Below, in pieces: positions 1 to 6,540 of a DNA stretch of 12,453 nucleotides. Both the position numbers and the translations under genes were made by a program. The notes under the pieces are model-generated. The model had not been told where the DNA came from and made no database searches. It worked only from the letters and a program-made list of their open reading frames with translations. Every line of letters starts with the position of its first letter. The first letter of the stretch is position 1. The DNA comes from Candidatus Aminicenantota bacterium (GTDB lineage: Bacteria; Acidobacteriota; Aminicenantia; JAMOAD01): the NCBI GenBank assembly GCA_027070475.1, contig JALXDT010000287.1, forward strand, positions 1 through 12,453, given 5' to 3'.

Positions 1-4
1 TTCC

Positions 5-424
5 ATGAAAAAATTACTAATTATTTCCATCATTTTAGGAGTGATTTCCTTTATATCCTGTAAAAAAATAATTGAACCGAATTTAGAATTATCTATTGAG
101 ATTAAAGAACTCTATGATGATAATGCAGATTCAGTTTACGATAGAGCTTCTTTTTATATTTCAGTTATAAATCCCTCATCAAATGAGGTAAACTTTGAAA
201 AATATACAAATGAATGTTTTGATAAAAACAATGATTTAATTTTCAAAGAAACTGTTATGGATCCTTATCCTTACACATTAAAGGGATTGGATAAATACAC
301 ATGGGACAATATAAAGATAAAACTTAACTATGAAGGAAAAAGAGCAAAAAAATATAAATTTACACTTTTTTATTCTGATGAAAACAGGAGTTACTCCTCT
401 TCGGCTGAAATAAACCTTTACTAA
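5..424 (+). CDS. Small predicted lipoprotein, function unknown
   Basis: I do not recognise the family. The 139-residue product starts with a lipoprotein signal peptide: two lysines (residues 2-3), a hydrophobic stretch to about residue 17, and a lipobox-like FISC with the acylated cysteine at position 19. This points to export and anchoring in a membrane. The remaining ~120 residues are polar, rich in Lys, Asp, Tyr and Asn, with alternating hydrophobic residues that suggest a small beta-sandwich; no catalytic motif is visible. Only four bases precede the ATG, so promoter and ribosome site lie outside the window, but the signal peptide fixes the start. Its stop overlaps, tail to tail, the stop of the minus-strand small membrane peptide gene. 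Confidence is high that it is a gene and low on any role. Confidence 0.8.
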   Translation: MKKLLIISIILGVISFISCKKIIEPNLELSIEIKELYDDNADSVYDRASFYISVINPSSNEVNFEKYTNECFDKNNDLIFKETVMDPYPYTLKGLDKYTWDNIKIKLNYEGKRAKKYKFTLFYSDENRSYSSSAEINLY

Positions 425-516
425 ATCTCCTTTTTTTCAATGATTAGCTTTGTAACTCCTATAATTGCTCCTATAAAGAGCACAAAACCGCCCATCAAAA
501 GATGTAGCGCGCTCAT
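421..516 (-). CDS. Unlisted 31-residue single-pass membrane peptide
   Basis: On the minus strand an ATG at 516 opens a 31-codon frame ending in TAG at 423-421. The peptide begins MSALHLLMGGFVLFIGAIIG, continues VTKLIIEKKEI, and forms one transmembrane helix (about residues 4-26) with a charged tail. GAGGT lies four bases upstream (525-521), the same Shine-Dalgarno style as the neighbouring transporter gene. A consensus promoter (TTGACA 560-555, 16-bp spacer, TATATT 538-533) predicts transcription from about 526, leaving a leader of some ten bases. That excludes the in-frame ATG at 531. Promoter, ribosome site and hydrophobic product together make chance unlikely. Family and role are unknown; homologues were not searched. 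Confidence 0.65.
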   Translation of the reverse strand: MSALHLLMGGFVLFIGAIIGVTKLIIEKKEI

Positions 517-532
517 TTTTACCTCACTCATT

Positions 533-560
533 AATATAGGACAAAACAAAAAGATGTCAA
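533..560 (-). promoter_or_regulatory. Sigma-70 type promoter for the small membrane peptide
   Basis: Read on the minus strand, TTGACA (560-555) and TATATT (538-533) are separated by 16 bp: a perfect -35 and a 5/6 -10. The predicted start near 526 lies just before the GAGGT of the 31-residue gene. The -35 box is only 5 bp from the -35-like box of the divergent tRNA promoter, so the two promoters are back to back. Confidence 0.65.
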
Positions 561-565
561 GTATT

Positions 566-593
566 TTTATAAAAATTTAAAAATTGATATAAT
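566..593 (+). promoter_or_regulatory. Extended -10 promoter for tRNA-Thr and the genes behind it
   Basis: A perfect TATAAT (588-593) is preceded by TG at 585-586, giving an extended -10 element. A weaker -35 match, TTTATA (566-571), lies 16 bp upstream. The predicted start near 600 is only a few bases before the mature tRNA 5' end at 603. It is the only convincing promoter seen ahead of the transporter and glycosyltransferase-like genes. Confidence 0.7.
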
Positions 594-602
594 ATTTTCA
601 TT

Positions 603-675
<73 letters not shown>

Positions 676-699
676 TTAATTTCCAAAAGAGGAGGTAAA

Positions 700-2058
700 A
701 TGCAGAGTAAAGAAAAAAAATTGTGGGGATTTCCATTTACATTTTGGTCTGCCAATACAATTGAACTTTTTGAAAGAGCAGCATACTATGCTGTTGCATC
801 TTTTGTTGTTATATACCTGCATGAAACTCTGGGGATGAGCCCAACTTTTTCGACCTTCTTAAATGGGACAATTCTCTGGGGAATAATATACTTTTTACCA
901 ATATTGAGTGGGACTCTTGCTGATAAGTATGGATTTAAAAAGTCTCTTACATTTGCCTTTATTCTGATTACTGCAGGATATTTTATAATGGGAACAGTTC
1001 AAAAATTCTGGCCTGCTGTTGTAGGACATACACAAAATATTGATTATACAATACCCATTGTAATTGGGATTGTTTTCATAGGAATCGGAGGCTCATTTGT
1101 AAAACCGTGTATTTCAGGTTCAGTTCAAAAGACATCAGGTGCTCTTGCCACACTTGGATTCGGAATATTTTATATGACTATAAATATCGGTTCAATGTTT
1201 GGGAGAACAGTATCTTACTTTGTCAGAGTTAAAATGGGAATTCCTGCAATTTTTTCTTATGTTGCCACCTCTTTTGCTTTCATAGGCCTGCTTGTCGTAA
1301 TCTTTTTGTACAGAGAGCCAAAGTATCAGGAGACAGAAAGTGTTTCTGAAAAGGATTTACAGAAACCAAAGACATTAAAAGATGCCCTTATTGGAATGTT
1401 TATTGTATTAAAAAACTTAAAATTCGTATTCTTCTTAATAGTCATAGGCTTCTTCTGGTTTATATATGTTCAAATTTATAATCTTATTCCCCTCTTTTTA
1501 AGATTCATAGATAAGAATGCTCCTGTTGAGCTTTACACACTGATAAATCCTGTTATGATAGTTTTTCTTCAGCTCCTAATAACAAAGATATCCAAAAAAT
1601 GGACACCTTTAAAATCAATTATGGTTGGTATCGGTATAACAGTCGTAGGAATGTTATTAAACACTGTTCCTTTTATATTCCATCTTGACCCTACTCTTAA
1701 AAAGAGTATTGCAGGGCTTATGATTCCAATAGGTGGAATATTTATGTTAATTTCAATTGCATCCATGGCTCTGGGAGAAATGTTTGCCTCTCCGAGAATT
1801 TATGAATACATTGGAGCAATAGCTCCTAAAGGGCAGGAAGGGTTATATTTAGGTTATGCAAATCTACCGATGGCAATAGGAACAATAGTCGGCGCTCCCA
1901 TAGGAGGAATTTTCTTTCAACACTTTATTCTCAATCCTCACAATGCAGGAAAGCCTATTCAGGCCCCGATTATGTGGACTATTGTAGCTTTTATGGGTAT
2001 TCTTTCAATAGCGGGAGTTATTCTTTATGATAAAATACTTTTAAAAAATAAAAAATAG
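700..2058 (+). CDS. POT/PTR2-family proton-coupled oligopeptide transporter
   Basis: This inner-membrane major facilitator protein should import di/tripeptides with protons. The ATG at 700 is chosen because GGAGGT (691-696) sits three bases before it; the in-frame TTG at 670 lies inside the tRNA. Family hallmarks in the 452-residue product are the ExxER motif of helix 1 (E22, E25, R26) followed by YY (29-30), GTLADKYG after helix 2 (71-78), the helix 4 lysine K135 in FVKPC, a match to the second PTR2 signature (FYMTINIGSMFG, 157-168), an NP motif in helix 8, and helix 10 GEMFASP with E360. I count 12 helices. The loop between helices 6 and 7 is short and hydrophilic, so the extra HA/HB hairpin of most bacterial members seems absent, matching the short length. 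Substrate specificity cannot be read from sequence. Confidence 0.9.
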   Translation: MQSKEKKLWGFPFTFWSANTIELFERAAYYAVASFVVIYLHETLGMSPTFSTFLNGTILWGIIYFLPILSGTLADKYGFKKSLTFAFILITAGYFIMGTVQKFWPAVVGHTQNIDYTIPIVIGIVFIGIGGSFVKPCISGSVQKTSGALATLGFGIFYMTINIGSMFGRTVSYFVRVKMGIPAIFSYVATSFAFIGLLVVIFLYREPKYQETESVSEKDLQKPKTLKDALIGMFIVLKNLKFVFFLIVIGFFWFIYVQIYNLIPLFLRFIDKNAPVELYTLINPVMIVFLQLLITKISKKWTPLKSIMVGIGITVVGMLLNTVPFIFHLDPTLKKSIAGLMIPIGGIFMLISIASMALGEMFASPRIYEYIGAIAPKGQEGLYLGYANLPMAIGTIVGAPIGGIFFQHFILNPHNAGKPIQAPIMWTIVAFMGILSIAGVILYDKILLKNKK

Positions 2059-3429
2059 GTGATAATTGAAAGGATAAAAGAACATAAAAGAAAATTTTAT
2101 ATTCTACTAATAGCCATTATAATTTTTCTGTTTTATTATAAAGCCTTAAATAACTATTTTTTCTCAGATGATTTTGAGTGGCTTTCAAGAGCTATCCTTT
2201 CTCAAGCCAATATTTTTGAGGTTTTTAAGCTTCACGGTAGAGATTTTAATCCTGTTTTTCTGATTTTTTTAACATCTATTATAAAACTATTCGGGCTCTC
2301 TCCTCTTGCAATAAGGTTTACCCTGTTAATTTTTTATATAATAACCGCAGCTTCTCTATTTTATATTCTTGAAAAAAGACTTGAATTTTCTCCTTTTCTC
2401 TCCTTTTCGTTAACTGTTTTAATTTTTATCAATGTTTTTTCCTCTGAATCCATTTTAAACCTATCAGCATCTGTTTACTTCCTCTCTTTTCTATTCTTTA
2501 TTATCTCCGCAAATTTTTTGCTCAAAAAAAGGCATCTACTATTTGTAATCTTTTTCAGTCTGGCTTTTTTTACAAAAGAGGTAATTATACTGAGTTTAAT
2601 CCCTCTTTTTATTGTTTCAGATAAAAAAGGGAAAAAAATTTGTGTGGGAACAGGAATAATTCTGATCTTATTCAGAATAATTCTTCAAATCTCTCAAACT
2701 GAGCAATATACTTCATTTATTAGTATAAAGTTGTTCTTTATAAAATTTTACTTTATTCTTTTGAGGTCAATTAATATCTCCCCCTACTCTATTAATCCAA
2801 TATATGGAATTTTTGTTCTTTTCAGCATCTTTATCATGATAATCCTCTATATGGTTAAAATAGGAGAGAAGGATAAATTCTCAATTTCCATATTTTCCTT
2901 CTGGATTGTTTACACAATATTTTTTGCATTTCTTCCGAAACTCTCTTCAAGATATATTCTTTTCCCCTCAATAGGATTTATTACAATCTATTTTAGGATT
3001 TTTAACACCTTTTCAAAAAAATACAAAATTATAAACTACTTAATATCATTCTTTATTCTATTCTCCATGGTTTACAATTATCCTAAAATTCAGAAAGAAA
3101 TTCAGGATTACAAAATTTTGGGAGAATTCTCAAGAAATTTTATAATTGAAGAAAAAAGAGAAATTTTAAAGAAAATAGATAAAAATTTAAAAACTCAAAA
3201 GATTGTAATCCTACAAAAGGATAAAACAAAATTAGTTTTCACATATGCCCAAATCTATGAAAGAAAGAATCTTCCAAAGCTTCTTCCTGTCAGAAAAAAA
3301 GCTGTTGGGGGAGTAATAAAATTAGAGGACCTTGTTCCAATCATTTTTTATCCTGAAAATATAGCAAAATTCAGATTAGAAAAATTTGACAACAATAAAT
3401 TTATCGGAGAACTGATTTTTCTCAAATAG
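2059..3429 (+). CDS. Multi-pass GT-C-like glycosyltransferase (GT39/TMTC-like), tentative
   Basis: The 456-residue product is very hydrophobic up to about residue 340 (roughly ten helices) and then has a soluble tail of about 115 residues. After helix 1 comes NNYFFSDDFEWL with an aspartate pair (D37, D38), then HGRDFNPVFL (59-68) and, near residue 290, SRYILFPSIGF. These resemble the first-loop acidic motif and the RY..PSIGF segment of polyprenyl-phosphate-sugar-using transferases of the GT-C fold. I infer transfer of a lipid-linked sugar on the outer face of the inner membrane; acceptor and sugar are unknown. Translation starts at a GTG directly abutting the TAG of the transporter gene, with no visible Shine-Dalgarno, suggesting termination-reinitiation. 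The 3' end is one base from the convergent barrel gene. A non-enzymatic membrane protein remains possible. Confidence 0.65.
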   Translation: MIIERIKEHKRKFYILLIAIIIFLFYYKALNNYFFSDDFEWLSRAILSQANIFEVFKLHGRDFNPVFLIFLTSIIKLFGLSPLAIRFTLLIFYIITAASLFYILEKRLEFSPFLSFSLTVLIFINVFSSESILNLSASVYFLSFLFFIISANFLLKKRHLLFVIFFSLAFFTKEVIILSLIPLFIVSDKKGKKICVGTGIILILFRIILQISQTEQYTSFISIKLFFIKFYFILLRSINISPYSINPIYGIFVLFSIFIMIILYMVKIGEKDKFSISIFSFWIVYTIFFAFLPKLSSRYILFPSIGFITIYFRIFNTFSKKYKIINYLISFFILFSMVYNYPKIQKEIQDYKILGEFSRNFIIEEKREILKKIDKNLKTQKIVILQKDKTKLVFTYAQIYERKNLPKLLPVRKKAVGGVIKLEDLVPIIFYPENIAKFRLEKFDNNKFIGELIFLK

Positions 3430-3430
3430 A

Positions 3431-4498
3431 TTACTTAAAATTGTGCGATATATATGCTATTGAAAAATTAAAGGATGAAAGTTTATTCCAGGATGATAAA
3501 GAAGCGGAGACAAATGTGTAAACCGTGTTTCCGAAAACATAGCCAATTCCTCCGGAAAGAACGGATTGATATCCTGCAGCAAAAAGATGTCCGCTTTTAA
3601 CATCACTTTTCCATGAAAGTGTTATAAAAGAGATATTTGAAAAAAAGTGAATCATAGAAAGACTTATAGGCTGTTTTAATGTATCACTATAAAAATCATT
3701 TTCACTTTTTAATAGTATTGAAAAATTAAAGGATGTTGCTCTCGAAGCAATAAATGTAATTCCACCTTTATAAGTAGGAGATATTGTTTTATCCATAGCT
3801 GAAATCTTTACTTTGTTAATGGGAGAAATTTTTAATGAAAGATAAAGGAATCTGTAAACAGCAAAAGATATTGATGATTCAAGAGTATAAAAAGATACCC
3901 TGTCTGAGCCATCTTTATCTTTTAAAGGTTCAAAACTTTCCATTTTTTCTTTTATATAATTATACTGATCCCCAAAACTCCTGTAATATTCAGTAATATC
4001 AGTGTAGCCTGAATAAAACTTTCCGCTATATCTTTTGAAGCTTAACCCATATTGAAAGTTTCCGCTTTTTTTATAATAGGTAGCCCCATATATCTGCCCC
4101 TTAAAACCACTAAGAAAAAAACTATCTTTTTCTGAATCACATTTTGAAAAAAGATTATCAAGCGAAACTCTAAAAATTGAAAAATTACCATAGGCTGCAA
4201 CTATTGAATATGCACTTACCCCCTTAAAATAATTATTATCAGAAACTATGCTATTTTTATTATAAATATAATTTTTAAAATTTCCGTTTTCTTCTGTATA
4301 GCTCACTTTTGAATAGGCTGCAGAGGGCGGAAAACTTCCTCCTGGCATATATATGCCTATTGTTGGGGAAAGCTGAAAGATTGAAAGTGTGTATCCTGTC
4401 CCTATCCCGAATGGCGATGGCTCAAAAATTTCGCCAAAAGAGAATAAAAATCTGCCCATTAACATAAAAACAGAGAAAAAGATTAAAAATCTCCTCAT
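3431..4498 (-). CDS. Predicted outer-membrane beta-barrel protein, family unknown
   Basis: The 355-residue product starts with a Sec signal peptide (MRRFLIFFSVFMLMGRFLFS). It continues with many short alternating amphipathic segments rich in Tyr, Phe, Ser and Gly, such as SFNFSIAYISHNFK at the C-terminus, which puts an aromatic next to last. This pattern, without long hydrophobic helices, is typical of outer-membrane barrels; resemblance to FadL/PorV-type barrels is only impressionistic. The start is fixed by the signal peptide and by a consensus promoter immediately upstream that places transcription initiation at or next to the ATG, so no upstream ribosome site can exist. A 20-bp stretch coding SFNFSI occurs twice in the gene. 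It is convergent with the glycosyltransferase-like gene (stops one base apart) and downstream of the radical SAM gene, but has its own promoter. Confidence 0.7.
   Translation of the reverse strand: MRRFLIFFSVFMLMGRFLFSFGEIFEPSPFGIGTGYTLSIFQLSPTIGIYMPGGSFPPSAAYSKVSYTEENGNFKNYIYNKNSIVSDNNYFKGVSAYSIVAAYGNFSIFRVSLDNLFSKCDSEKDSFFLSGFKGQIYGATYYKKSGNFQYGLSFKRYSGKFYSGYTDITEYYRSFGDQYNYIKEKMESFEPLKDKDGSDRVSFYTLESSISFAVYRFLYLSLKISPINKVKISAMDKTISPTYKGGITFIASRATSFNFSILLKSENDFYSDTLKQPISLSMIHFFSNISFITLSWKSDVKSGHLFAAGYQSVLSGGIGYVFGNTVYTFVSASLSSWNKLSSFNFSIAYISHNFK
3458..3477. repeat. 20-bp direct repeat, copy 1 (inside barrel gene)
   Basis: Bases 3458-3477 recur exactly at 3716-3735, a period of 258 bp. Both copies lie in the same frame of the minus-strand barrel gene and code SFNFSI with identical codons. 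They could be a remnant of an internal strand duplication or chance in a repetitive barrel sequence. Confidence 0.6.
3716..3735. repeat. 20-bp direct repeat, copy 2 (inside barrel gene)
   Basis: Exact second copy of bases 3458-3477. The flanking sequence diverges at once on both sides, so only about one beta strand is shared. Confidence 0.6.
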
Positions 4499-4503
4499 TT
4501 TTT

Positions 4504-4532
4504 AATATAAAGCATATGAAAGATTATGTCAA
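4504..4532 (-). promoter_or_regulatory. Consensus promoter of the barrel gene (predicts leaderless mRNA)
   Basis: On the minus strand TTGACA (4532-4527), a 17-bp spacer and TATATT (4509-4504) form a near-perfect sigma-70 promoter. Initiation 6-8 bases beyond the -10 falls at 4498-4496, which is exactly the ATG. The intervening bases are only A and T, with no Shine-Dalgarno. Confidence 0.7.
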
Positions 4533-4548
4533 TTATCGCCAAAGAATT

Positions 4549-5469
4549 TTAATAGTTTGACTGAATCCAGCCATTATTAAACCCATACTTTTCAAGAAGG
4601 TAGAGAGCTTGATTATACTCTTCCCTGCTTATCTTTCTTGAAAGCTCGGTAAATTCATTAGCTCTGTATGCAGGAAAATATTGACTCATCAAGGATATAA
4701 AAACATTTGAAGAAACATTTTCTTTTAAAAATTTTAATATTTCCTCAAATCCTGATATATTCTCAGGTAAAACAAGGTGTCTAATGATTAATCCCCTTTT
4801 ACCAATTCCATCGTCCATAACAAAATCACCAACCTGTGAATACATTTCAATCACAGCCTTTTTAACGATTGAAAAATATGATTTTGCTTTTGAATATTTT
4901 AAAGAATATCTATCATCTGAATACTTCATGTCAGTCAGATATATATCAACTATCCCATCTAAAAATTTCAAAGCCTCAATGTCCTCATAACCACTTGTAT
5001 TCCAGACTAAAGGAATTTCAAGGCCTTTTTTTATGGCAATTTCAAGAGATTTTAGGATTTGAAAAATCCATGGAGTCGGGGTTACAAAATTAATATTGTG
5101 AGCTCCCTTATGTTGAAGTTCTATCATCATATCAGCAAATTCCTCAAAACTGTATTCATTCCCATATCTTAACTGAGAAATCGGATAATTCTGGCAATAA
5201 ACACATCTGAGCTGGCATCCCGTTAGAAAAATAGTACCTGATCCACTATACCCTGAAATAGGGGGCTCTTCCCCAAAATGAAGATTATAGCTTGAAACCT
5301 TTGGATAATAACCTCCACCGCAAACACTTTTTTTATCATCTTCCTTTCTATCCGCTCTACACCTCCATGGACAAAGATCACAGGTTCTGATCTTCTCTTT
5401 TAGTTGATTAATTCTCTTCTTTAACTCTCCACTTTCAAAAGTCTTTAAATAAAGAGGATATTCCTTCAT
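4549..5469 (-). CDS. PflA-like radical SAM protein (COG1313/PflX type)
   Basis: A 306-residue cytoplasmic radical S-adenosylmethionine enzyme. The cluster motif CxxxCxxC is C85, C89, C92 (GCQLRCVYCQNYPISQ), followed by the GAHNINFVTPTP and WNTSGY segments typical of COG1313 proteins, often annotated as pyruvate formate-lyase activating enzyme-like (PflX). An N-terminal CDLCPWRC plus C50 (C30, C33, C37, C50) could bind zinc or a second iron-sulfur cluster; this is shared by the family. The true substrate of the group is unknown to me, and no formate-lyase gene is in the window, so activase function should not be assumed. The start is supported by GGAAGGAAAAG directly before the ATG and by an upstream promoter. 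It ends 50 bp before the barrel gene, which is separately promoted. Confidence 0.85.
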   Translation of the reverse strand: MKEYPLYLKTFESGELKKRINQLKEKIRTCDLCPWRCRADRKEDDKKSVCGGGYYPKVSSYNLHFGEEPPISGYSGSGTIFLTGCQLRCVYCQNYPISQLRYGNEYSFEEFADMMIELQHKGAHNINFVTPTPWIFQILKSLEIAIKKGLEIPLVWNTSGYEDIEALKFLDGIVDIYLTDMKYSDDRYSLKYSKAKSYFSIVKKAVIEMYSQVGDFVMDDGIGKRGLIIRHLVLPENISGFEEILKFLKENVSSNVFISLMSQYFPAYRANEFTELSRKISREEYNQALYLLEKYGFNNGWIQSNY

Positions 5470-5488
5470 CTTTTCCTTCCTTTTGCAT

Positions 5489-5516
5489 ATTTTACAGAAG
5501 AGCTATAAAAAATCAA
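5489..5516 (-). promoter_or_regulatory. Probable promoter of the radical SAM gene
   Basis: On the minus strand TTGATT (5516-5511) and TAAAAT (5494-5489) are 16 bp apart. Initiation near 5482 would leave a leader of about a dozen bases carrying GGAAGGA. The match is moderate in a very AT-rich region. Confidence 0.45.
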
Positions 5517-5625
5517 GTTTAAGTTTACTTTTTTTGAATTTATGATAAAATAGAAAATATAAGAGTTAATGCTTATTTGTTAAAATATTGAAAAGAAATG
5601 TTCTTTAAAAAAAACTTGTAAACTA

Positions 5626-5654
5626 TTGACATTTAGTGCATTTTTGAGTATCCT
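5626..5654 (+). promoter_or_regulatory. Probable promoter of the rplM operon
   Basis: TTGACA (5626-5631) is a perfect -35. Seventeen bases on lies TATCCT (5649-5654), a 4/6 -10. A better -10-like TATACT (5656-5661) is too far (24 bp) from that -35. The region upstream (5520-5600) also contains AT-rich promoter-like pairs, for example TTGAAT 5534-5539 with TATAAG 5558-5563, so a second, upstream start is possible. Confidence 0.55.
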
Positions 5655-5665
5655 ATATACTCAAA
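5643..5665. promoter_or_regulatory. 9-bp-arm inverted repeat overlapping the rplM promoter/leader
   Basis: TTTGAGTAT (5643-5651) and ATACTCAAA (5657-5665) are perfect reverse complements around a 5-base centre, CCTAT. The repeat covers the proposed -10 and ends six bases before the GGGAG ribosome site of rplM. It may be an operator for a dimeric repressor or, if transcription begins upstream, an mRNA hairpin of the kind used for ribosomal-protein autoregulation. The sequence does not decide between these. Confidence 0.55.
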
Positions 5666-5684
5666 TTTTCGGGAGAATAATAAG

Positions 5685-6113
5685 ATGAAAACATTTATAC
5701 CTAAAAAGAAAGATATTAAAAGAAATTGGTGGTTAGTAGATGCAGAAGGACAAACATTGGGAAGGCTTGCTACAAAGATAGCTACAGTTTTGAAAGGGAA
5801 ACACAAGCCTGATTTTGTTAATTTTCTTGATACTGGTGATTTTGTGGTTGTCATTAATGCGGAAAAAATAGTTGTAACCGGGAAGAAAGAGAGTGATAAA
5901 AAATATTATAGCCATTCAGGATACCCCGGAGGAATTAAGGAAATCACATTGGGAAAATTGAGAGAAAAAAAACCTGAAGAGATACTCAGACATGCTGTTA
6001 AAGGAATGCTTCCTAAAAATGCAATGGGAAGAAAACTATTAAAAAAACTTAAAATTTATACGGGAAAAGAGCATCCTCATAAAGCACAGAAACCTGAAAT
6101 TTTAAATATATAA
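5685..6113 (+). CDS. rplM: Large-subunit ribosomal protein L13 (uL13)
   Basis: The 142-residue length is standard for bacterial L13, an early-assembly protein of the 50S subunit. Characteristic segments are WWLVDAEGQTLGRLAT near the start, YYSHSGYPGG in the middle, and VKGMLPKNAMGRKLLKKLKI followed by YTGKEHPHKAQ toward the C-terminus. The ATG at 5685 is preceded by GGGAG at 5671-5675. It is the first gene of a five-gene operon. In some bacteria L13 represses its own rplM-rpsI mRNA; the inverted repeat just upstream makes local control plausible, but that is inference. Confidence 0.98.
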   Translation: MKTFIPKKKDIKRNWWLVDAEGQTLGRLATKIATVLKGKHKPDFVNFLDTGDFVVVINAEKIVVTGKKESDKKYYSHSGYPGGIKEITLGKLREKKPEEILRHAVKGMLPKNAMGRKLLKKLKIYTGKEHPHKAQKPEILNI

Positions 6114-6127
6114 GGAGGAAATAGAAA

Positions 6128-6526
6128 GTGATTCAATACTATGGTACAGGGAAAAGGAAGACAGCCATTGCAAGAGTTTTCTTAAGACCGGGAGAGGGAA
6201 AAGTCGAGCTTATTGTAAATAATAGAAAAAGAGATTTCGAAAACTATTTTTCCCTTGAGATGATGAAAACTCAGATAAGAAAACCATTTTTTGTGACAGA
6301 GACAATGGATAAGTTTGATTTATACATAACAATAAAAGGTGGCGGAGTATCAGCTCAAGCAGATGCCATTAAATTGGGTATTGCAAGAGCTTTACTTAAA
6401 TTTAATCCGGAACTTAGAACAAAATTAAAGAAAGAGGGGCTTTTAACAAGAGATGCGAGAGAAAAAGAGAGAAGGAAATACGGACTTCATAAAGCAAGAA
6501 AAGCACCTCAGTACCATAAGAGATAA
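6128..6526 (+). CDS. rpsI: Small-subunit ribosomal protein S9 (uS9)
   Basis: The 132-residue S9 starts at GTG (6128), nine bases after GGAGG at 6114-6118. The N-terminus YYGTGKRKTAIARVFLRPGEG, GGGVSAQADAIKLGIARAL in the middle and LTRDAREKERRKYGLHKARK near the end are diagnostic. The C-terminal tail, which reaches the P-site tRNA anticodon stem in the 30S subunit, ends APQYHKR. The terminal KR is conserved, while the usual FSKR/YSKR is replaced by YHKR, a mild variation. It follows rplM by 14 bases, the common bacterial pair. Confidence 0.98.
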   Translation: MIQYYGTGKRKTAIARVFLRPGEGKVELIVNNRKRDFENYFSLEMMKTQIRKPFFVTETMDKFDLYITIKGGGVSAQADAIKLGIARALLKFNPELRTKLKKEGLLTRDAREKERRKYGLHKARKAPQYHKR

Positions 6527-6540
6527 AAAAGGAGGATAAA

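Noticed and set aside
386..398. AGGAG/CTCCT hairpin near the lipoprotein gene end as a terminator
   Set aside because: The 5-bp stem is inside the coding region and no T tract follows directly; the T7 at 431-437 is too far away.
1569..1766. Open frames antisense to the transporter and to several other genes (for example 4784-4990, 7131-7340, 10933-11199)
   Set aside because: They lie wholly or largely inside well-supported genes on the other strand, with no ribosome site or recognisable product.
4549..5469. Radical SAM gene as part of an AmmeMemoRadiSam (AMMECR1/Memo) system
   Set aside because: No AMMECR1 or Memo gene is adjacent and the overall sequence fits the COG1313/PflX group better.
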